Shown: positions 17,186 through 26,978 of the stretch, piece after piece | How positions within the stretch are numbered: the first letter of the stretch is position 1 | Layout: every line of letters starts with the position of its first letter | From: Thalassotalea_B sp049613795 | GTDB lineage: Bacteria > Pseudomonadota > Gammaproteobacteria > Enterobacterales > Alteromonadaceae | Direction: 5' to 3' | Assembly: GCA_049613795.1 (NCBI GenBank) | Contig: JBMZCX010000004.1 | Coordinates: 1 to 64,000, forward strand | Length of the DNA: 64,000 nt | Program-made: the position numbers and the translations under genes | The notes under the pieces: generated by a model | Told to the model about the DNA's origin: nothing | The model's input: the letters and a program-made list of their open reading frames with translations, nothing else | Databases searched by the model: none

Positions 17186-18229
17186 TTACAACACGCCACG
17201 TTCCATTTGGTTTAATTCAATCGACTTAAACAAGGCTGTAAAGTTACCTTCTCCAAAGCCTTTATCGTCAACACGTTGGATCATTTCAATGAAGATAGGA
17301 CCAAAAATATTCTTAGTGAAAATTTGTAATAAATACGAGTTTTCGTTTTGGCTATCGACTAAAATTTGATGATCTTGAATACGCTTATGATCTTCTTTAA
17401 CCCAAGGAATACGCTTAAACACATCGTCATAATACTCAGGTACAATGTCTAAGGTATCAATAATGTCTTTATCTAGTTGATCTAAAGAGCCTACTAGGTC
17501 ATCGGTAATAAATGCTAAATGCTGAACACCTGGACCGTTATATTCATCGAGGTATTCATCTATTTGATTATTGTTAGTGCCTTTGCCTTCATTAATTGGA
17601 ATACTGAACTTGCCACAAGGTGATTGTAACGCGTAAGAAACTAACGCCGTTTTTTCGCCTTTAATGTCAAAGTATCGTACTTCAGTAAAGCCGAAAACGT
17701 CTTTATAAAAATTTGCCCAATGCTCCATCGTGCCTTGATAAACATTGTTAGTTAAGTGGTCAACCGCTTTAAAGCCTTTGTCTTTTACAATAACTGGCTC
17801 AGCTAATGCTTCAAAATCATCTTCATAAATAGAGCCTTTAGCGCCAAATTTTTCGATGAAGTATATTAAGCTGTCACCAATGCCGTAAATGGCTGGGTAA
17901 GGCAATTTATTATCAACATCTTGTGCTGATTTTGCACCACGGATAATTGCTTGTTCATAGGCAAAGTCTGCGTCTTCTACACGCCAGCCCATTGAACAAA
18001 TAGCAGGACCATGACTTTTAGCAAATTCTTTTGAAAAACCTGCTTTTTCATTGTTGAGTAAAAAGTGAATGTCATTTTGGTTAAAATACTCAATGTCTCG
18101 CCCTTTAAATGTTTTAGTTTTTGAAAAACCAAAACCATAAAATGCTTTTTCCATAAAGTCTGAATCAGGGGTTGCGTATTCGGTAAATTCAATTCCACAA
18201 AGTTTTAGTGGGTTGGTAACTTCTGTCAT
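17186..18229 (-). CDS. hpd: 4-hydroxyphenylpyruvate dioxygenase
   Basis: Non-haem iron dioxygenase converting 4-hydroxyphenylpyruvate to homogentisate in tyrosine breakdown. 347 residues, the usual bacterial length, with two glyoxalase-fold halves. Iron ligands are His158 (VDHLT), His237 (VQHLAF) and Glu315 (FIEMIQR), and the C-terminal GFGEGNFTALFKSIE is the family's closing helix. The ATG at 18229 has GAGAGA upstream. The next step, homogentisate dioxygenase, is not adjacent, so the pathway genes must lie elsewhere. Homogentisate can also feed pyomelanin formation in marine bacteria. Confidence 0.96.
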   Translation of the reverse strand: MTEVTNPLKLCGIEFTEYATPDSDFMEKAFYGFGFSKTKTFKGRDIEYFNQNDIHFLLNNEKAGFSKEFAKSHGPAICSMGWRVEDADFAYEQAIIRGAKSAQDVDNKLPYPAIYGIGDSLIYFIEKFGAKGSIYEDDFEALAEPVIVKDKGFKAVDHLTNNVYQGTMEHWANFYKDVFGFTEVRYFDIKGEKTALVSYALQSPCGKFSIPINEGKGTNNNQIDEYLDEYNGPGVQHLAFITDDLVGSLDQLDKDIIDTLDIVPEYYDDVFKRIPWVKEDHKRIQDHQILVDSQNENSYLLQIFTKNIFGPIFIEMIQRVDDKGFGEGNFTALFKSIELNQMERGVL

Positions 18230-18471
18230 GATTGTCTCTCTAACAACTGTATTGCCGCTATTATTACTAGGTTATTCAATGAGAGAAAGTGTATTGAAAA
18301 TACATTTAATTTAGCTCCGTAACAAATAATTTACGTTAATATTGAGCAATAAATTATCGTTGTGAATTCAGCCCAGTTATAGGCTAGCTTAAAGCTGTAT
18401 AGTTATAGTTACACCTCTTTTTTCAAACTAAAATACAGCGAGTTAAAATTGGACGCCCCTATATTTCAAGC

Positions 18472-18501
18472 AAAAAAAAGACGCTTAACAGCGTCTTTTT
18501 T
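18472..18501 (-). terminator. Intrinsic terminator of deaD
   Basis: The stem GACGCT / AGCGTC, extended by A/T pairs to 12 bp, has a four-base loop and, read on the minus strand, eight T residues at its 3' side. It lies 15 bases past the deaD stop. Confidence 0.85.
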
Positions 18502-18515
18502 CAAGTAACTAATGC

Positions 18516-20288
18516 TTAGTTTGCACGTCTTGGTCGGTCAGATCTGTCTGCACGTTTACGCGGTGTACGTTCTGTTGGCGCTGGCGCATCTGATACTGAA
18601 ATTTCTAACGATTGACGGCGTATTTTTACACGCTTCAATTGTGTGAATGACTTTTCAGGCATACCTTTTGGTAACTGAACAAAACTATGGCGATCGTGCA
18701 AATTAATTGCACCAATATAGCTGCTGTCTAAAGAGATTTCATTCGCGATTGCACCTACAATATCACCCGGCTTAGCACCATGTTCTTTACCTACTTCTAG
18801 GCGGTATGTTTGCCAATCAACGTCATTACGTACTGCCTTTGGCTTACGTGGAGCACGTTCACCACGGTCTGAGCGGTTATTTCTATCGCCACGCGCATCA
18901 CGGCGGCTATCACCACGACCTCGGTCATCACGGTCACGTGATTCACGGCGAGGCTTAGGATCTTCTTTTGGTTGTAATGGCTGGTTTAACTGCTTTTGGT
19001 ATAATAAAGCAGCAGCTAAATCTGTCATTGAAAGCTCTGACTCTGCTGCCATTGCTTCAATAATTTCGCGCATATTACTTAGGTCTTTTTCAGCTACGGC
19101 TGTCGCTAGCTCAGTACGTGTACGCTCAATACGTGCTTTACCAATTTCTTGAATATTCGGTAAATCGTAAGGCTTAACTACGCCTGACGTTAAACGCTCA
19201 TAATGACGTAAAGAGTACATTTCGCGAGGACGAACAAAAGAAATCGCTGTACCTTCACGGCCTGCACGCCCTGTACGGCCAATACGGTGAACATATGCTT
19301 CGTTATCGCCCGGTAAGTCATAGTTAACAACTAAAGAAATACGTGGAATATCTAAACCACGAGCAACAACATCTGTCGCCACTAATATAGATGATTTACC
19401 TGATTTAAGTTGATCAACAGTACGCTCACGTTGTGCTTGGTTCATGTCACCATTTAACGCAACAGCAGCGTAGCCAGCACGTTCTAGCTTTTCAGCTACA
19501 TCAACCGTGTCATTACGTGTACGCACAAAAATAATCATGGCATCGTAATCAACAGTTTCAGCAATACGCTCTAATGCGGTAATTTTATTAATGCCGCTAA
19601 CTTTCCAAGCATATTGTGTAATGTTTGCTTTTTCTTTTTTAACCGCTGCTATTTTAATATGCTCAGGGCTCGTTAAAAAGCGGTTAGCCACTTTACGAAT
19701 TTGCGCAGGCATCGTTGCTGAGAACAATGCCATTTGGGTTGTTTTAGGAAGATGTTCTAAAATCCATTCAATATCTTCTAAAAAGCCCATGTTTAACATT
19801 TCGTCGGCTTCATCAAGCACACAAAATGATAAGTTATCTAGTTTTAAGCTCTTACGACGTAAGTGGTCCATTAAACGACCAGGTGTACCTACGACAACTT
19901 GAGCACCACGTTCTAGTTGTTGAAATTGAGGACCGTAAGATTGACCACCATATAAAGTAGCAACTTTTAAGCCTTTCATATTTTTTGCAAAACTTTCAAT
20001 AGCTTCAGCAACTTGAATTGCTAATTCACGCGTAGGTGCTAATACCATTAATTGAGGTTTTTTAAGCGACACGTCAATTTTAGCTAATGCAGGTAAGCCA
20101 AACGCAGCAGTTTTACCCGTACCTGTTTGTGCTTCACCTAAAACGTCTGAGCCAGCTAATAGTGGTGGAATTGTTTTGGCTTGAATAGGAGTCGCTGATT
20201 CAAAACCTAATGTTTTTAAAGCAGAAAGTAAGTTTTCAGGCAAGCCAAGAGCGTCAAAGCCAACTAAGGCATTGTTAGTATCAGTCAT
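18516..20288 (-). CDS. deaD: DEAD-box ATP-dependent RNA helicase DeaD/CsdA
   Basis: RNA helicase for ribosome assembly and mRNA turnover in the cold. 590 residues from the ATG at 20288 (MTDTNNALVGFDALGLP), chosen over an upstream in-frame start at 20384 because homology begins here. Motifs in order: Q-motif FESATPIQAKTIP, Walker A AQTGTGKTAA, PTRELA, DEAD (VLDEADEML), SAT, ARGLDIP, HRIGRTGRAGR. An Arg/Asp-rich linker (about 440-490, RRESRDRDDRGRGDSR) leads to the DbpA/CsdA RNA-binding domain (about 495-570) and a basic tail. The transcript carries a leader of about 185 bases, as is common for cold-induced helicases. Confidence 0.95.
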   Translation of the reverse strand: MTDTNNALVGFDALGLPENLLSALKTLGFESATPIQAKTIPPLLAGSDVLGEAQTGTGKTAAFGLPALAKIDVSLKKPQLMVLAPTRELAIQVAEAIESFAKNMKGLKVATLYGGQSYGPQFQQLERGAQVVVGTPGRLMDHLRRKSLKLDNLSFCVLDEADEMLNMGFLEDIEWILEHLPKTTQMALFSATMPAQIRKVANRFLTSPEHIKIAAVKKEKANITQYAWKVSGINKITALERIAETVDYDAMIIFVRTRNDTVDVAEKLERAGYAAVALNGDMNQAQRERTVDQLKSGKSSILVATDVVARGLDIPRISLVVNYDLPGDNEAYVHRIGRTGRAGREGTAISFVRPREMYSLRHYERLTSGVVKPYDLPNIQEIGKARIERTRTELATAVAEKDLSNMREIIEAMAAESELSMTDLAAALLYQKQLNQPLQPKEDPKPRRESRDRDDRGRGDSRRDARGDRNNRSDRGERAPRKPKAVRNDVDWQTYRLEVGKEHGAKPGDIVGAIANEISLDSSYIGAINLHDRHSFVQLPKGMPEKSFTQLKRVKIRRQSLEISVSDAPAPTERTPRKRADRSDRPRRAN

Positions 20289-20443
20289 ATATATTTTCGT
20301 CTTCTTAAGGCAGGCAGTTAAGCAATCTATCGCAAATACCTGCGTACAATTACGAGGAAACCACCGGGAAGACTTTAGGCACATTCGTTATTAGCTTAGG
20401 ACGCTAATAAGGCAAGTCTATTGGGATAACCCCACACATTTTA

Positions 20444-20466
20444 AAGGCCAAATCCGTGATGGCCTT
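20444..20466 (-). promoter_or_regulatory. Hairpin in the deaD leader
   Basis: AAGGCC (20444-20449) and GGCCTT (20461-20466) form a short stem just after the predicted transcription start, within the untranslated leader. It may be a 5'-stabilising or cold-responsive element; the role is inferred. Confidence 0.35.
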
Positions 20467-20480
20467 ATATCGAGGCGCGA

Positions 20481-20508
20481 ATTATACAGACGTTTAATAA
20501 ATAAGCAA
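20481..20508 (-). promoter_or_regulatory. Sigma-70 promoter for deaD
   Basis: On the minus strand TTGCTT (20503-20508) is followed after 16 bases by a perfect TATAAT (20481-20486). The predicted transcription start is near 20474, giving a leader of about 185 bases. Confidence 0.65.
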
Positions 20509-20592
20509 GATAAAATTAAATATTTGCAAAAGTGATCATTATATTAAAAGAGGAAAGAACTTCTTCTTCTGTCATAAACACTAGGCCGTTAA

Positions 20593-22986
20593 TTACTCAT
20601 CACCACCATTTAATAAATCAGAAAATGCCGCAAGTTTTGCCAGCACCATGCCATGAATAGACTTGCGAGGATAACGTCCAGTTCGGCTTATTTTACCTGC
20701 ATCTACTGACATTAGTATTTCAAGTGCTTGGTCGATGTCTTCCACGGCATAAACAGAAAATGCTCCTTGGGTAACCGCGTCAATCACTTCATTCGATAAC
20801 ATTAAGTTTTTAACATTCGTTTTAGGAATAATAACGCCTTGTGATCCAGTTAACCCTTTGTCTTTGCATAAACGATAAAAACCTTCTATTTTTTCGTTAA
20901 CACCGCCAATTGATTGTACGCCACCATGTTGGTTAATAGAGCCCGTTATTGCTAAACCTTGATCAATGGGTAAATTAGCAATAGCTGAAATAAGTACGCA
21001 CAATTCCGCCATAGAGGCGCTGTCACCATCGATATGGCCATACGACTGTTCAATAGCAATATTAGCAGAAATAGTAACAGGAAAACCTTGTCCATATTTG
21101 TGGCCAATATACCCAGATAATAGCAGCACCCCTTTTGAGTGGATAGATTTTCCTAAATCCACTTCTCGTTCAATATCTGTAATGCCGTCACTGCCCGCGT
21201 AAACGGTTGCGGTAATTCGTGCGGGAGTACCAAAAACACTATCACCAATTTCCAGTACCGTTAACCCATTAATTTTGCCAACTTGCTCGCCTGTTGTGCT
21301 AATTAACACTTGTTGCTCTTTTATTTCGCTCAGCCATGTTTCACTAATGCGACCAGTACGGCGCTGCTTGGCAGTCAACGCTTGCAGAACACAATTTGAA
21401 TCAAGCGAACCTTTACTGCCATTCTTTTTCCACAAGTATACCGCTTCATCTAATAAATCATTAATTTGGACAATGTTGGCCGATATTTTTTCTTGGTGTT
21501 CAGCTCGGCGAAGAGCATAACGAACTAACTCTAAAACAGCACCATTACTTACAAGCGGATACGCTTTTTTAAACGCACGTTGTCTTATCAACTGTGCATA
21601 ATCGGTTAAGTTTTTATCGGTTTTATCTAGATGACGATCAAAGTCGGCCAAAATTCTAAACAATTCAGTAAATTCTTGATCATAATCTTGCAAGGTATAA
21701 TAAAGCTCAGGATCACCTAATAGAATAACCTTTACCGTTAACGGTATTTTTTCAGGCTGTAGTGTTACTCCGCCAGGCTGGCTATATTCTGAATAAGGGC
21801 TTTCAATGGTAATTTCTTGCGTTTTCAACGCCAACTTTAAGCGCGACCAGACTAAAGGTTGATTCAATAACTTATCAGCATCTAGTAATAAATAGCCACC
21901 ATTAGCTTTGTGCAAAGCACCTGCCCTTATTAAGCGATAACTGGTATACGTTGCCCCTTGAAATGAAGAAAAATCAACATGACCAAATAAATTTTGAAAG
22001 GTTGGATTTTGCTCGTATACCACAGGGGCACCTGCTTCAGCTTCTCTGGCAACGAGCAGGTTAGGTAAAAAACGTTCAACCATTAACTTACGTGATTCTT
22101 TGTCGTTAATAGTTTCTCCTGCGGCCTCATCAACCAAAATTTCAAGCACCGCATCAACAATATGCGCTTTCACTTTAGACAAATATTTCAATACGCCTGG
22201 GTTACTAGCAAACTCGTGTTCAAGTTCTTTTAAAAATGGACGGATGCTTTGCTCAGCTGTCTCATATTTAAGCTTACGCATTTTATCTGAAGAAGTACGC
22301 TTCCATTGTGGCAACTCAATTAACTGCTCTGAAAGTAAGTTTTCTAATTTAGCTAATAACAGATAAAAGTCATTACGTTTTACTTCATCTAAATTAGCAA
22401 ATTCTTTATCATTTAACGGTTTACCGTCTACTAAGGGAGAGAAGCCTACTTCACCGTTTTCTTCATAGAGAATAACATCGTTTTTTAACGCGGTTTCTTC
22501 AACGATAGCCATTGCCTCATCATATTTTTGATTGAAGTCACGATCTATGGCTGCTTTTTGTCGCTGATAACCGGGATTGTCAAAAATTTCAGGAAATAAA
22601 TCTAATAATTCATCAATAAAGGTGTTAATGCGCGCCAGCAATTGTTTACCATCACCAGGGCTAACATAAAGCCTAAAAGGAGCATGAACATCGTCAAAAT
22701 TATTAATATAACACCATTCAGAAGGTGTGGGTTGCCCGCTTGCAGTTGCAGATAGCATTTGTTTGATTAATGTTTGTCTGCCCGTACCGTGCTCGCCCAT
22801 GGCATACACATTAAAGCCGGGTGATTCCATAGAAAGACCAAAATCAAGCGCTTCTTTTGCACGTTCGTGGCCAATAAAAATTTGCTCAACGTTTTCAGAA
22901 TCTTCTATTTGAGAAAATAGATTAATGGCTAAATTTGCAGTAAGTTCTTCGGGGTTAAGGCGCAATTTTTGGTGGGTATCTTTCAT
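20593..22986 (-). CDS. Lon-like ATP-dependent protease (LonH/YcbZ type)
   Basis: AAA+ serine protease related to Lon but lacking the Lon N-terminal domain, 797 residues. The ATPase part has a Walker A variant GEHGTGRQTL (about residues 64-73) with Arg in place of Lys, as in this subfamily. The proteolytic domain at the C-terminus carries the Ser/Lys dyad: Ser656 in GDSASMAEL and Lys699 in NEKIEG, 43 residues apart as in E. coli Lon. GSINQHGGVQSIGG is also typical. It corresponds to E. coli YcbZ, a putative protease linked to ribosome or translation quality control. It lies 300 bases upstream of deaD, in the same direction but probably separately transcribed. Confidence 0.9.
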   Translation of the reverse strand: MKDTHQKLRLNPEELTANLAINLFSQIEDSENVEQIFIGHERAKEALDFGLSMESPGFNVYAMGEHGTGRQTLIKQMLSATASGQPTPSEWCYINNFDDVHAPFRLYVSPGDGKQLLARINTFIDELLDLFPEIFDNPGYQRQKAAIDRDFNQKYDEAMAIVEETALKNDVILYEENGEVGFSPLVDGKPLNDKEFANLDEVKRNDFYLLLAKLENLLSEQLIELPQWKRTSSDKMRKLKYETAEQSIRPFLKELEHEFASNPGVLKYLSKVKAHIVDAVLEILVDEAAGETINDKESRKLMVERFLPNLLVAREAEAGAPVVYEQNPTFQNLFGHVDFSSFQGATYTSYRLIRAGALHKANGGYLLLDADKLLNQPLVWSRLKLALKTQEITIESPYSEYSQPGGVTLQPEKIPLTVKVILLGDPELYYTLQDYDQEFTELFRILADFDRHLDKTDKNLTDYAQLIRQRAFKKAYPLVSNGAVLELVRYALRRAEHQEKISANIVQINDLLDEAVYLWKKNGSKGSLDSNCVLQALTAKQRRTGRISETWLSEIKEQQVLISTTGEQVGKINGLTVLEIGDSVFGTPARITATVYAGSDGITDIEREVDLGKSIHSKGVLLLSGYIGHKYGQGFPVTISANIAIEQSYGHIDGDSASMAELCVLISAIANLPIDQGLAITGSINQHGGVQSIGGVNEKIEGFYRLCKDKGLTGSQGVIIPKTNVKNLMLSNEVIDAVTQGAFSVYAVEDIDQALEILMSVDAGKISRTGRYPRKSIHGMVLAKLAAFSDLLNGGDE

Positions 22987-23129
22987 TAGACTCTCATTAT
23001 TAGCGCTTAAAAAACAAACACTTTCATTATTTCTGAGGTGATGTACTCTGTTGAGGTTATATTACTCTGTTGGAGTGATGTTTGGCAAAGCTTCAAGGTA
23101 AAAAATATTTAGAGCACCGCTAAGCCGAA

Positions 23130-23612
23130 CTATGGCGATAAACTCTCTCGAATAAAGTGAGAATGATGACAATATAAGCATGCGTTAACCGTTGTCAAAT
23201 GAGAAATTAATAACGATTTTTGGCACTTTACACAAGTTAATTTACCAAAACCAACAATATCACCTTCTTGATATGCGCCATTATGTTTAAAGTCTTCACT
23301 CAGCTCCGCCCATTCTACTTGCGACTTGTCGGTAACTTTACTCATTAATGCCCAAAAAGATTCATTCATTAACGCTAAGAAAATAGAATGCTTAGCTTGT
23401 TCTTGGTTTTGTCGATAAAATTCATGAAGATCATAGATAAAATTATCAATAAACTGAGTTAGCTTTTCTTCAGGGATAGCTTCTGCTGCTGCCAAAATGA
23501 TCTTGGCTTGCTCAACTAATTCAACCACTTGAGTAACTTCATGTTGTTTTACATCAGTTAACCACAGTGACAACTTATGGTAAAAATCGGTAAAAAAAGG
23601 TTTATCGTTCAT
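23130..23612 (-). CDS. ybeL: Zinc-ribbon protein YbeL (DUF1451)
   Basis: A 160-residue protein, the same length as E. coli YbeL. A helical N-terminal region is followed by a C-terminal zinc ribbon with CVKCQKS and CLYCHHSHF (two CxxC pairs, about residues 128-152). The start ATG at 23612 is fixed by a perfect AGGAGG eight bases upstream; a longer in-frame start at 23666 lacks a ribosome site. In E. coli ybeL also adjoins leuS, and the same divergent pairing is kept here. Function unknown. Confidence 0.9.
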   Translation of the reverse strand: MNDKPFFTDFYHKLSLWLTDVKQHEVTQVVELVEQAKIILAAAEAIPEEKLTQFIDNFIYDLHEFYRQNQEQAKHSIFLALMNESFWALMSKVTDKSQVEWAELSEDFKHNGAYQEGDIVGFGKLTCVKCQKSLLISHLTTVNACLYCHHSHFIRESLSP

Positions 23613-23849
23613 AACGCCTCCTAAATAGCGACTTAATATGACGCTAGCTAAAGTATAGTCAAACATGCCATGACAAAAAGCCGATGCAACAAAAAAGTCA
23701 TTGTTTAGACCTTAATAAACTTGTTAAAAAGCCATGCGATAAGGTATTCTATTGTGATATTTTTTAAATTAGCTTTTTACTGATTTATTCGTGTTATTGG
23801 CAATAAATACAGTATCAAAGCCCCTATTCTAGTCTTTGAGAACTCTTTA

Positions 23850-26429
23850 ATGGAATCCATTTATAATCCCCAATCTATCGAGGCTGACGTTCAAAAATTT
23901 TGGACCGATAACCAAACCTTTCGTGCACAAGAAATACCAGGTAAAGAAAAATATTACTGCCTGTCAATGTTTCCATACCCTAGCGGCCGTCTTCATATGG
24001 GCCATGTACGAAACTATAGTTTAGGTGATGTGATTTCACGTTATCAACGCATGCAGGGCAAAAACGTGATGCAACCTATGGGTTGGGACGCTTTTGGTTT
24101 ACCTGCTGAAAATGCGGCCATTAAAAATAATTCAGCGCCAGCAAAATGGACTTACGAAAATATTGATTATATGCGTAATCAGTTAAAATCATTAGGTTTT
24201 GGCTACGACTGGCATAGAGAGCTGGCAACCTGTAAAAAAGACTACTACCGTTGGGAGCAATGGTTTTTCACCCAGCTTTTCGAAAAAGGTTTAGTGTATA
24301 AAAAGAATGCCACTGTAAACTGGGATCCTGTTGACCAAACCGTACTTGCTAACGAGCAAGTAATTGACGGACGCGGCTGGCGCTCTGGCGCTATTGTTGA
24401 GCGCAAAGAAATTCCGCAGTGGTTTATTAAAATAACCGATTACGCTGAAGAATTACTTAACGACTTAGACCAATTAACTGATTGGCCTGAACAAGTTAAA
24501 ACAATGCAACGTAATTGGATTGGCCGCTCTGAAGGCGTTGAAATGACTTTTAACGTTGCCAACTCAGAACAATCATTTGACATTTACACTACCCGCCCAG
24601 ATACCTTAATGGGTGTAACTTATGTAGCGCTTGCTGCTCAGCACCCGCTAACATTAGCTGCGGCTGAAAATAATCCAGCATTAGCCGATTTCATCAAAGA
24701 ATGTAAAACGAATAAATCCACTGAAGCTGATATGGCGACAATGGAGAAAAAAGGTGTTGATACGGGTTTAACCGCTATTCACCCTTTAACCGGTGAAACA
24801 GTGCCCGTTTGGGCTGCAAATTTTGTGTTAATGGATTACGGTTCAGGCGCGGTTATGTCGGTACCAGGGCACGACCAACGTGACTTTGAATTTGCTCAAA
24901 AATATGGACTTGAAATAAAGCAAGTGATTCAAGGTGGCGAGTCTGACGATATCGCAGTAGCTGCTATAACCGATAAAAATGTATTAGTTAATTCAGGTGA
25001 ATTTGACGGTTTAAGCTTTGAACAAGCCTTTAAAGCGATTTCAGACAAACTAGTCGCTGAAAATAAAGGAAAAGTAACTGTTAACTACCGCTTGCGCGAC
25101 TGGGGAGTTTCTCGCCAGCGTTACTGGGGCACACCAATTCCAATGCTTAAATTAGCAAACGGCGAATCGGTTCCAGTACCTGAAGACCAATTACCGGTTG
25201 AATTGCCTGAAGATGTGGTAATGGACGGCGTAACATCACCAATAAAAAGTGACGAAGAATGGGCTAAAACTACTTATCAAGGTCAAGACGCTTTAAGAGA
25301 AACCGACACCTTCGACACCTTTATGGAGTCGTCGTGGTATTACGCCCGTTATTGCTCACCTAACGATGACACCCAAATGTTAGATCCAGAGAAAGCCAAC
25401 TATTGGTTACCTGTAGATCAATACATTGGCGGAATAGAACATGCTATTTTACATTTATTATATGCACGTTTTTTCCATAAATTATTGCGTGACGTTGGTT
25501 TAGTTGAAAGCAGTGAACCGTTCAAAAGCCTGCTATGTCAAGGAATGGTATTAGCTGACACGTATTATCGAGAAGCCGATAATGGCGCTCAAGAGTGGAT
25601 AGCCCCTGCAGATGTTACAGTAGAGCGCAATGAAAAAGGCCAAGTCACCTCAGCAATAAGCAAGCATGACGGTGAAGCCGTTATTTCTGCTGGTATGAGC
25701 AAAATGTCTAAATCTAAAAATAATGGCATTGACCCTCAACAAGTTATCGACCTTTATGGTGCTGATACCGTTCGCTTATTTATTATGTTTACCTCACCGC
25801 CAGAGCAAACCTTAGAATGGTCTGACTCAGGTGTTGAAGGAGCACACCGTTTCTTAAAGCGTGTGTGGAAATTAGCACATGACTTTAGCGAAAGTGGTAA
25901 CGTTTCAACACTAGCCGATATTAATCTAAACAGTGCGCAAAAAACATTACGCCGCGAAGTCCATAAAACAATTACTAAAGTAACTGATGATATTGGCCGC
26001 AGAAACACTTTCAATACCGCGATTGCCGCTATTATGGAACTAATGAACCATTTAGCTAAAGCGCCATTAGCAACAGTTGAAGACAGAACCATAATGCAAG
26101 AAGCGGTGCGCGCAGTTACTTTAATGCTAACGCCAATTGCACCTCATATGTGTCATCAACTTTGGCAAGACATTGGCGATGGTAATCTTGTTGAAGAAAC
26201 TTTATGGCCAACGGTTGACCAAGCCGCTTTAGTTGAAGACGAGAAGCTCATTATTGTACAAGTTAATGGCAAAGTAAGAGCGAAAATAACAGTAGCTGCT
26301 GATGTCAGTAAAGAGCAGGTAGAGTCTCTAGGATTAAATGAAGAGAATGTTGCCAAATTTATTGACGACAAAACAGTCCGTAAAGTAATTTATGTACCAG
26401 GTAAATTACTTAATATTGTGGCTAACTAA
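23850..26429 (+). CDS. leuS: Leucyl-tRNA synthetase
   Basis: Class I aminoacyl-tRNA synthetase charging tRNA-Leu. 859 residues, the normal bacterial size. Signatures: the HIGH-type motif PYPSGRLHMGHVRNYS (about residues 42-57), the CP1 editing domain with TTRPDTLMGVTYV (about 247-259), and the KMSKS loop MSKMSKSKNNGIDP (about 618-631). The C-terminal end NGKVRAKI...KVIYVPGKLLNIV is the usual small domain. Its TAA stop overlaps the lptE ATG by one base (TAATG), so translation is coupled into the lptE-holA-nadD series. Confidence 0.98.
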   Translation: MESIYNPQSIEADVQKFWTDNQTFRAQEIPGKEKYYCLSMFPYPSGRLHMGHVRNYSLGDVISRYQRMQGKNVMQPMGWDAFGLPAENAAIKNNSAPAKWTYENIDYMRNQLKSLGFGYDWHRELATCKKDYYRWEQWFFTQLFEKGLVYKKNATVNWDPVDQTVLANEQVIDGRGWRSGAIVERKEIPQWFIKITDYAEELLNDLDQLTDWPEQVKTMQRNWIGRSEGVEMTFNVANSEQSFDIYTTRPDTLMGVTYVALAAQHPLTLAAAENNPALADFIKECKTNKSTEADMATMEKKGVDTGLTAIHPLTGETVPVWAANFVLMDYGSGAVMSVPGHDQRDFEFAQKYGLEIKQVIQGGESDDIAVAAITDKNVLVNSGEFDGLSFEQAFKAISDKLVAENKGKVTVNYRLRDWGVSRQRYWGTPIPMLKLANGESVPVPEDQLPVELPEDVVMDGVTSPIKSDEEWAKTTYQGQDALRETDTFDTFMESSWYYARYCSPNDDTQMLDPEKANYWLPVDQYIGGIEHAILHLLYARFFHKLLRDVGLVESSEPFKSLLCQGMVLADTYYREADNGAQEWIAPADVTVERNEKGQVTSAISKHDGEAVISAGMSKMSKSKNNGIDPQQVIDLYGADTVRLFIMFTSPPEQTLEWSDSGVEGAHRFLKRVWKLAHDFSESGNVSTLADINLNSAQKTLRREVHKTITKVTDDIGRRNTFNTAIAAIMELMNHLAKAPLATVEDRTIMQEAVRAVTLMLTPIAPHMCHQLWQDIGDGNLVEETLWPTVDQAALVEDEKLIIVQVNGKVRAKITVAADVSKEQVESLGLNEENVAKFIDDKTVRKVIYVPGKLLNIVAN

Positions 26430-26944
26430 TGCAGTATTTTCAGCAAGCAATCAATAAGTATGTGATACGCACTATTAGTATTGGTATATGCATCAGTTTG
26501 TTGGCCAGCTGTGGTTTCAACCTGCGCGGTGATTACTTTATCGCCGCACAGTTACAACATTTAAACGTTAACTCTGTCGATAAATACGGTGAGCTAACAC
26601 GCTTAGTTAAGCAGCATTTGCTGCTTAACAAAGTAAATATTACACCAACGTATGACAACACACTACCTGAGCTGAAAATATTAAAAGACACTTTAGATAG
26701 ACGAACACTGTCGGTATTTCCTAACGGCCAAGTCGCTGAATACGAACTAATTTATACTGCTCATTATCAACTACGTTTTGCTAGCGAAGACTTTCAAAGC
26801 TTCAAAGTAGAGTTAAATCGAGATTACCAAGACGATCCTGATTTAGCCTTAGCAAAAAGCCGTGAATTAGCACTCATGCTTAGTGAAATGCGACAAGAAG
26901 CAGCAAATAGAATCATACGTAAATTAGCGAGCATTCAACGATAA
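26429..26944 (+). CDS. lptE: LPS assembly lipoprotein LptE
   Basis: Outer-membrane lipoprotein that plugs the LptD barrel and takes part in LPS insertion. 171 residues with a signal peptide ending in the lipobox LLASC (Cys28) followed by GFNLRGDY, the family's conserved opening of the mature chain. It overlaps the leuS stop by one base and is followed by holA after 34 bases, the same order as in E. coli. Confidence 0.95.
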   Translation: MQYFQQAINKYVIRTISIGICISLLASCGFNLRGDYFIAAQLQHLNVNSVDKYGELTRLVKQHLLLNKVNITPTYDNTLPELKILKDTLDRRTLSVFPNGQVAEYELIYTAHYQLRFASEDFQSFKVELNRDYQDDPDLALAKSRELALMLSEMRQEAANRIIRKLASIQR

Positions 26945-26978
26945 CCGCTCTATATTATTAGGAAACTACTGCCATACT

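Noticed and set aside
20288..20384. N-terminal extension of DeaD by 32 residues
   Set aside because: The extra residues have no homology and include the leader; the MTDTNN start fits the family.
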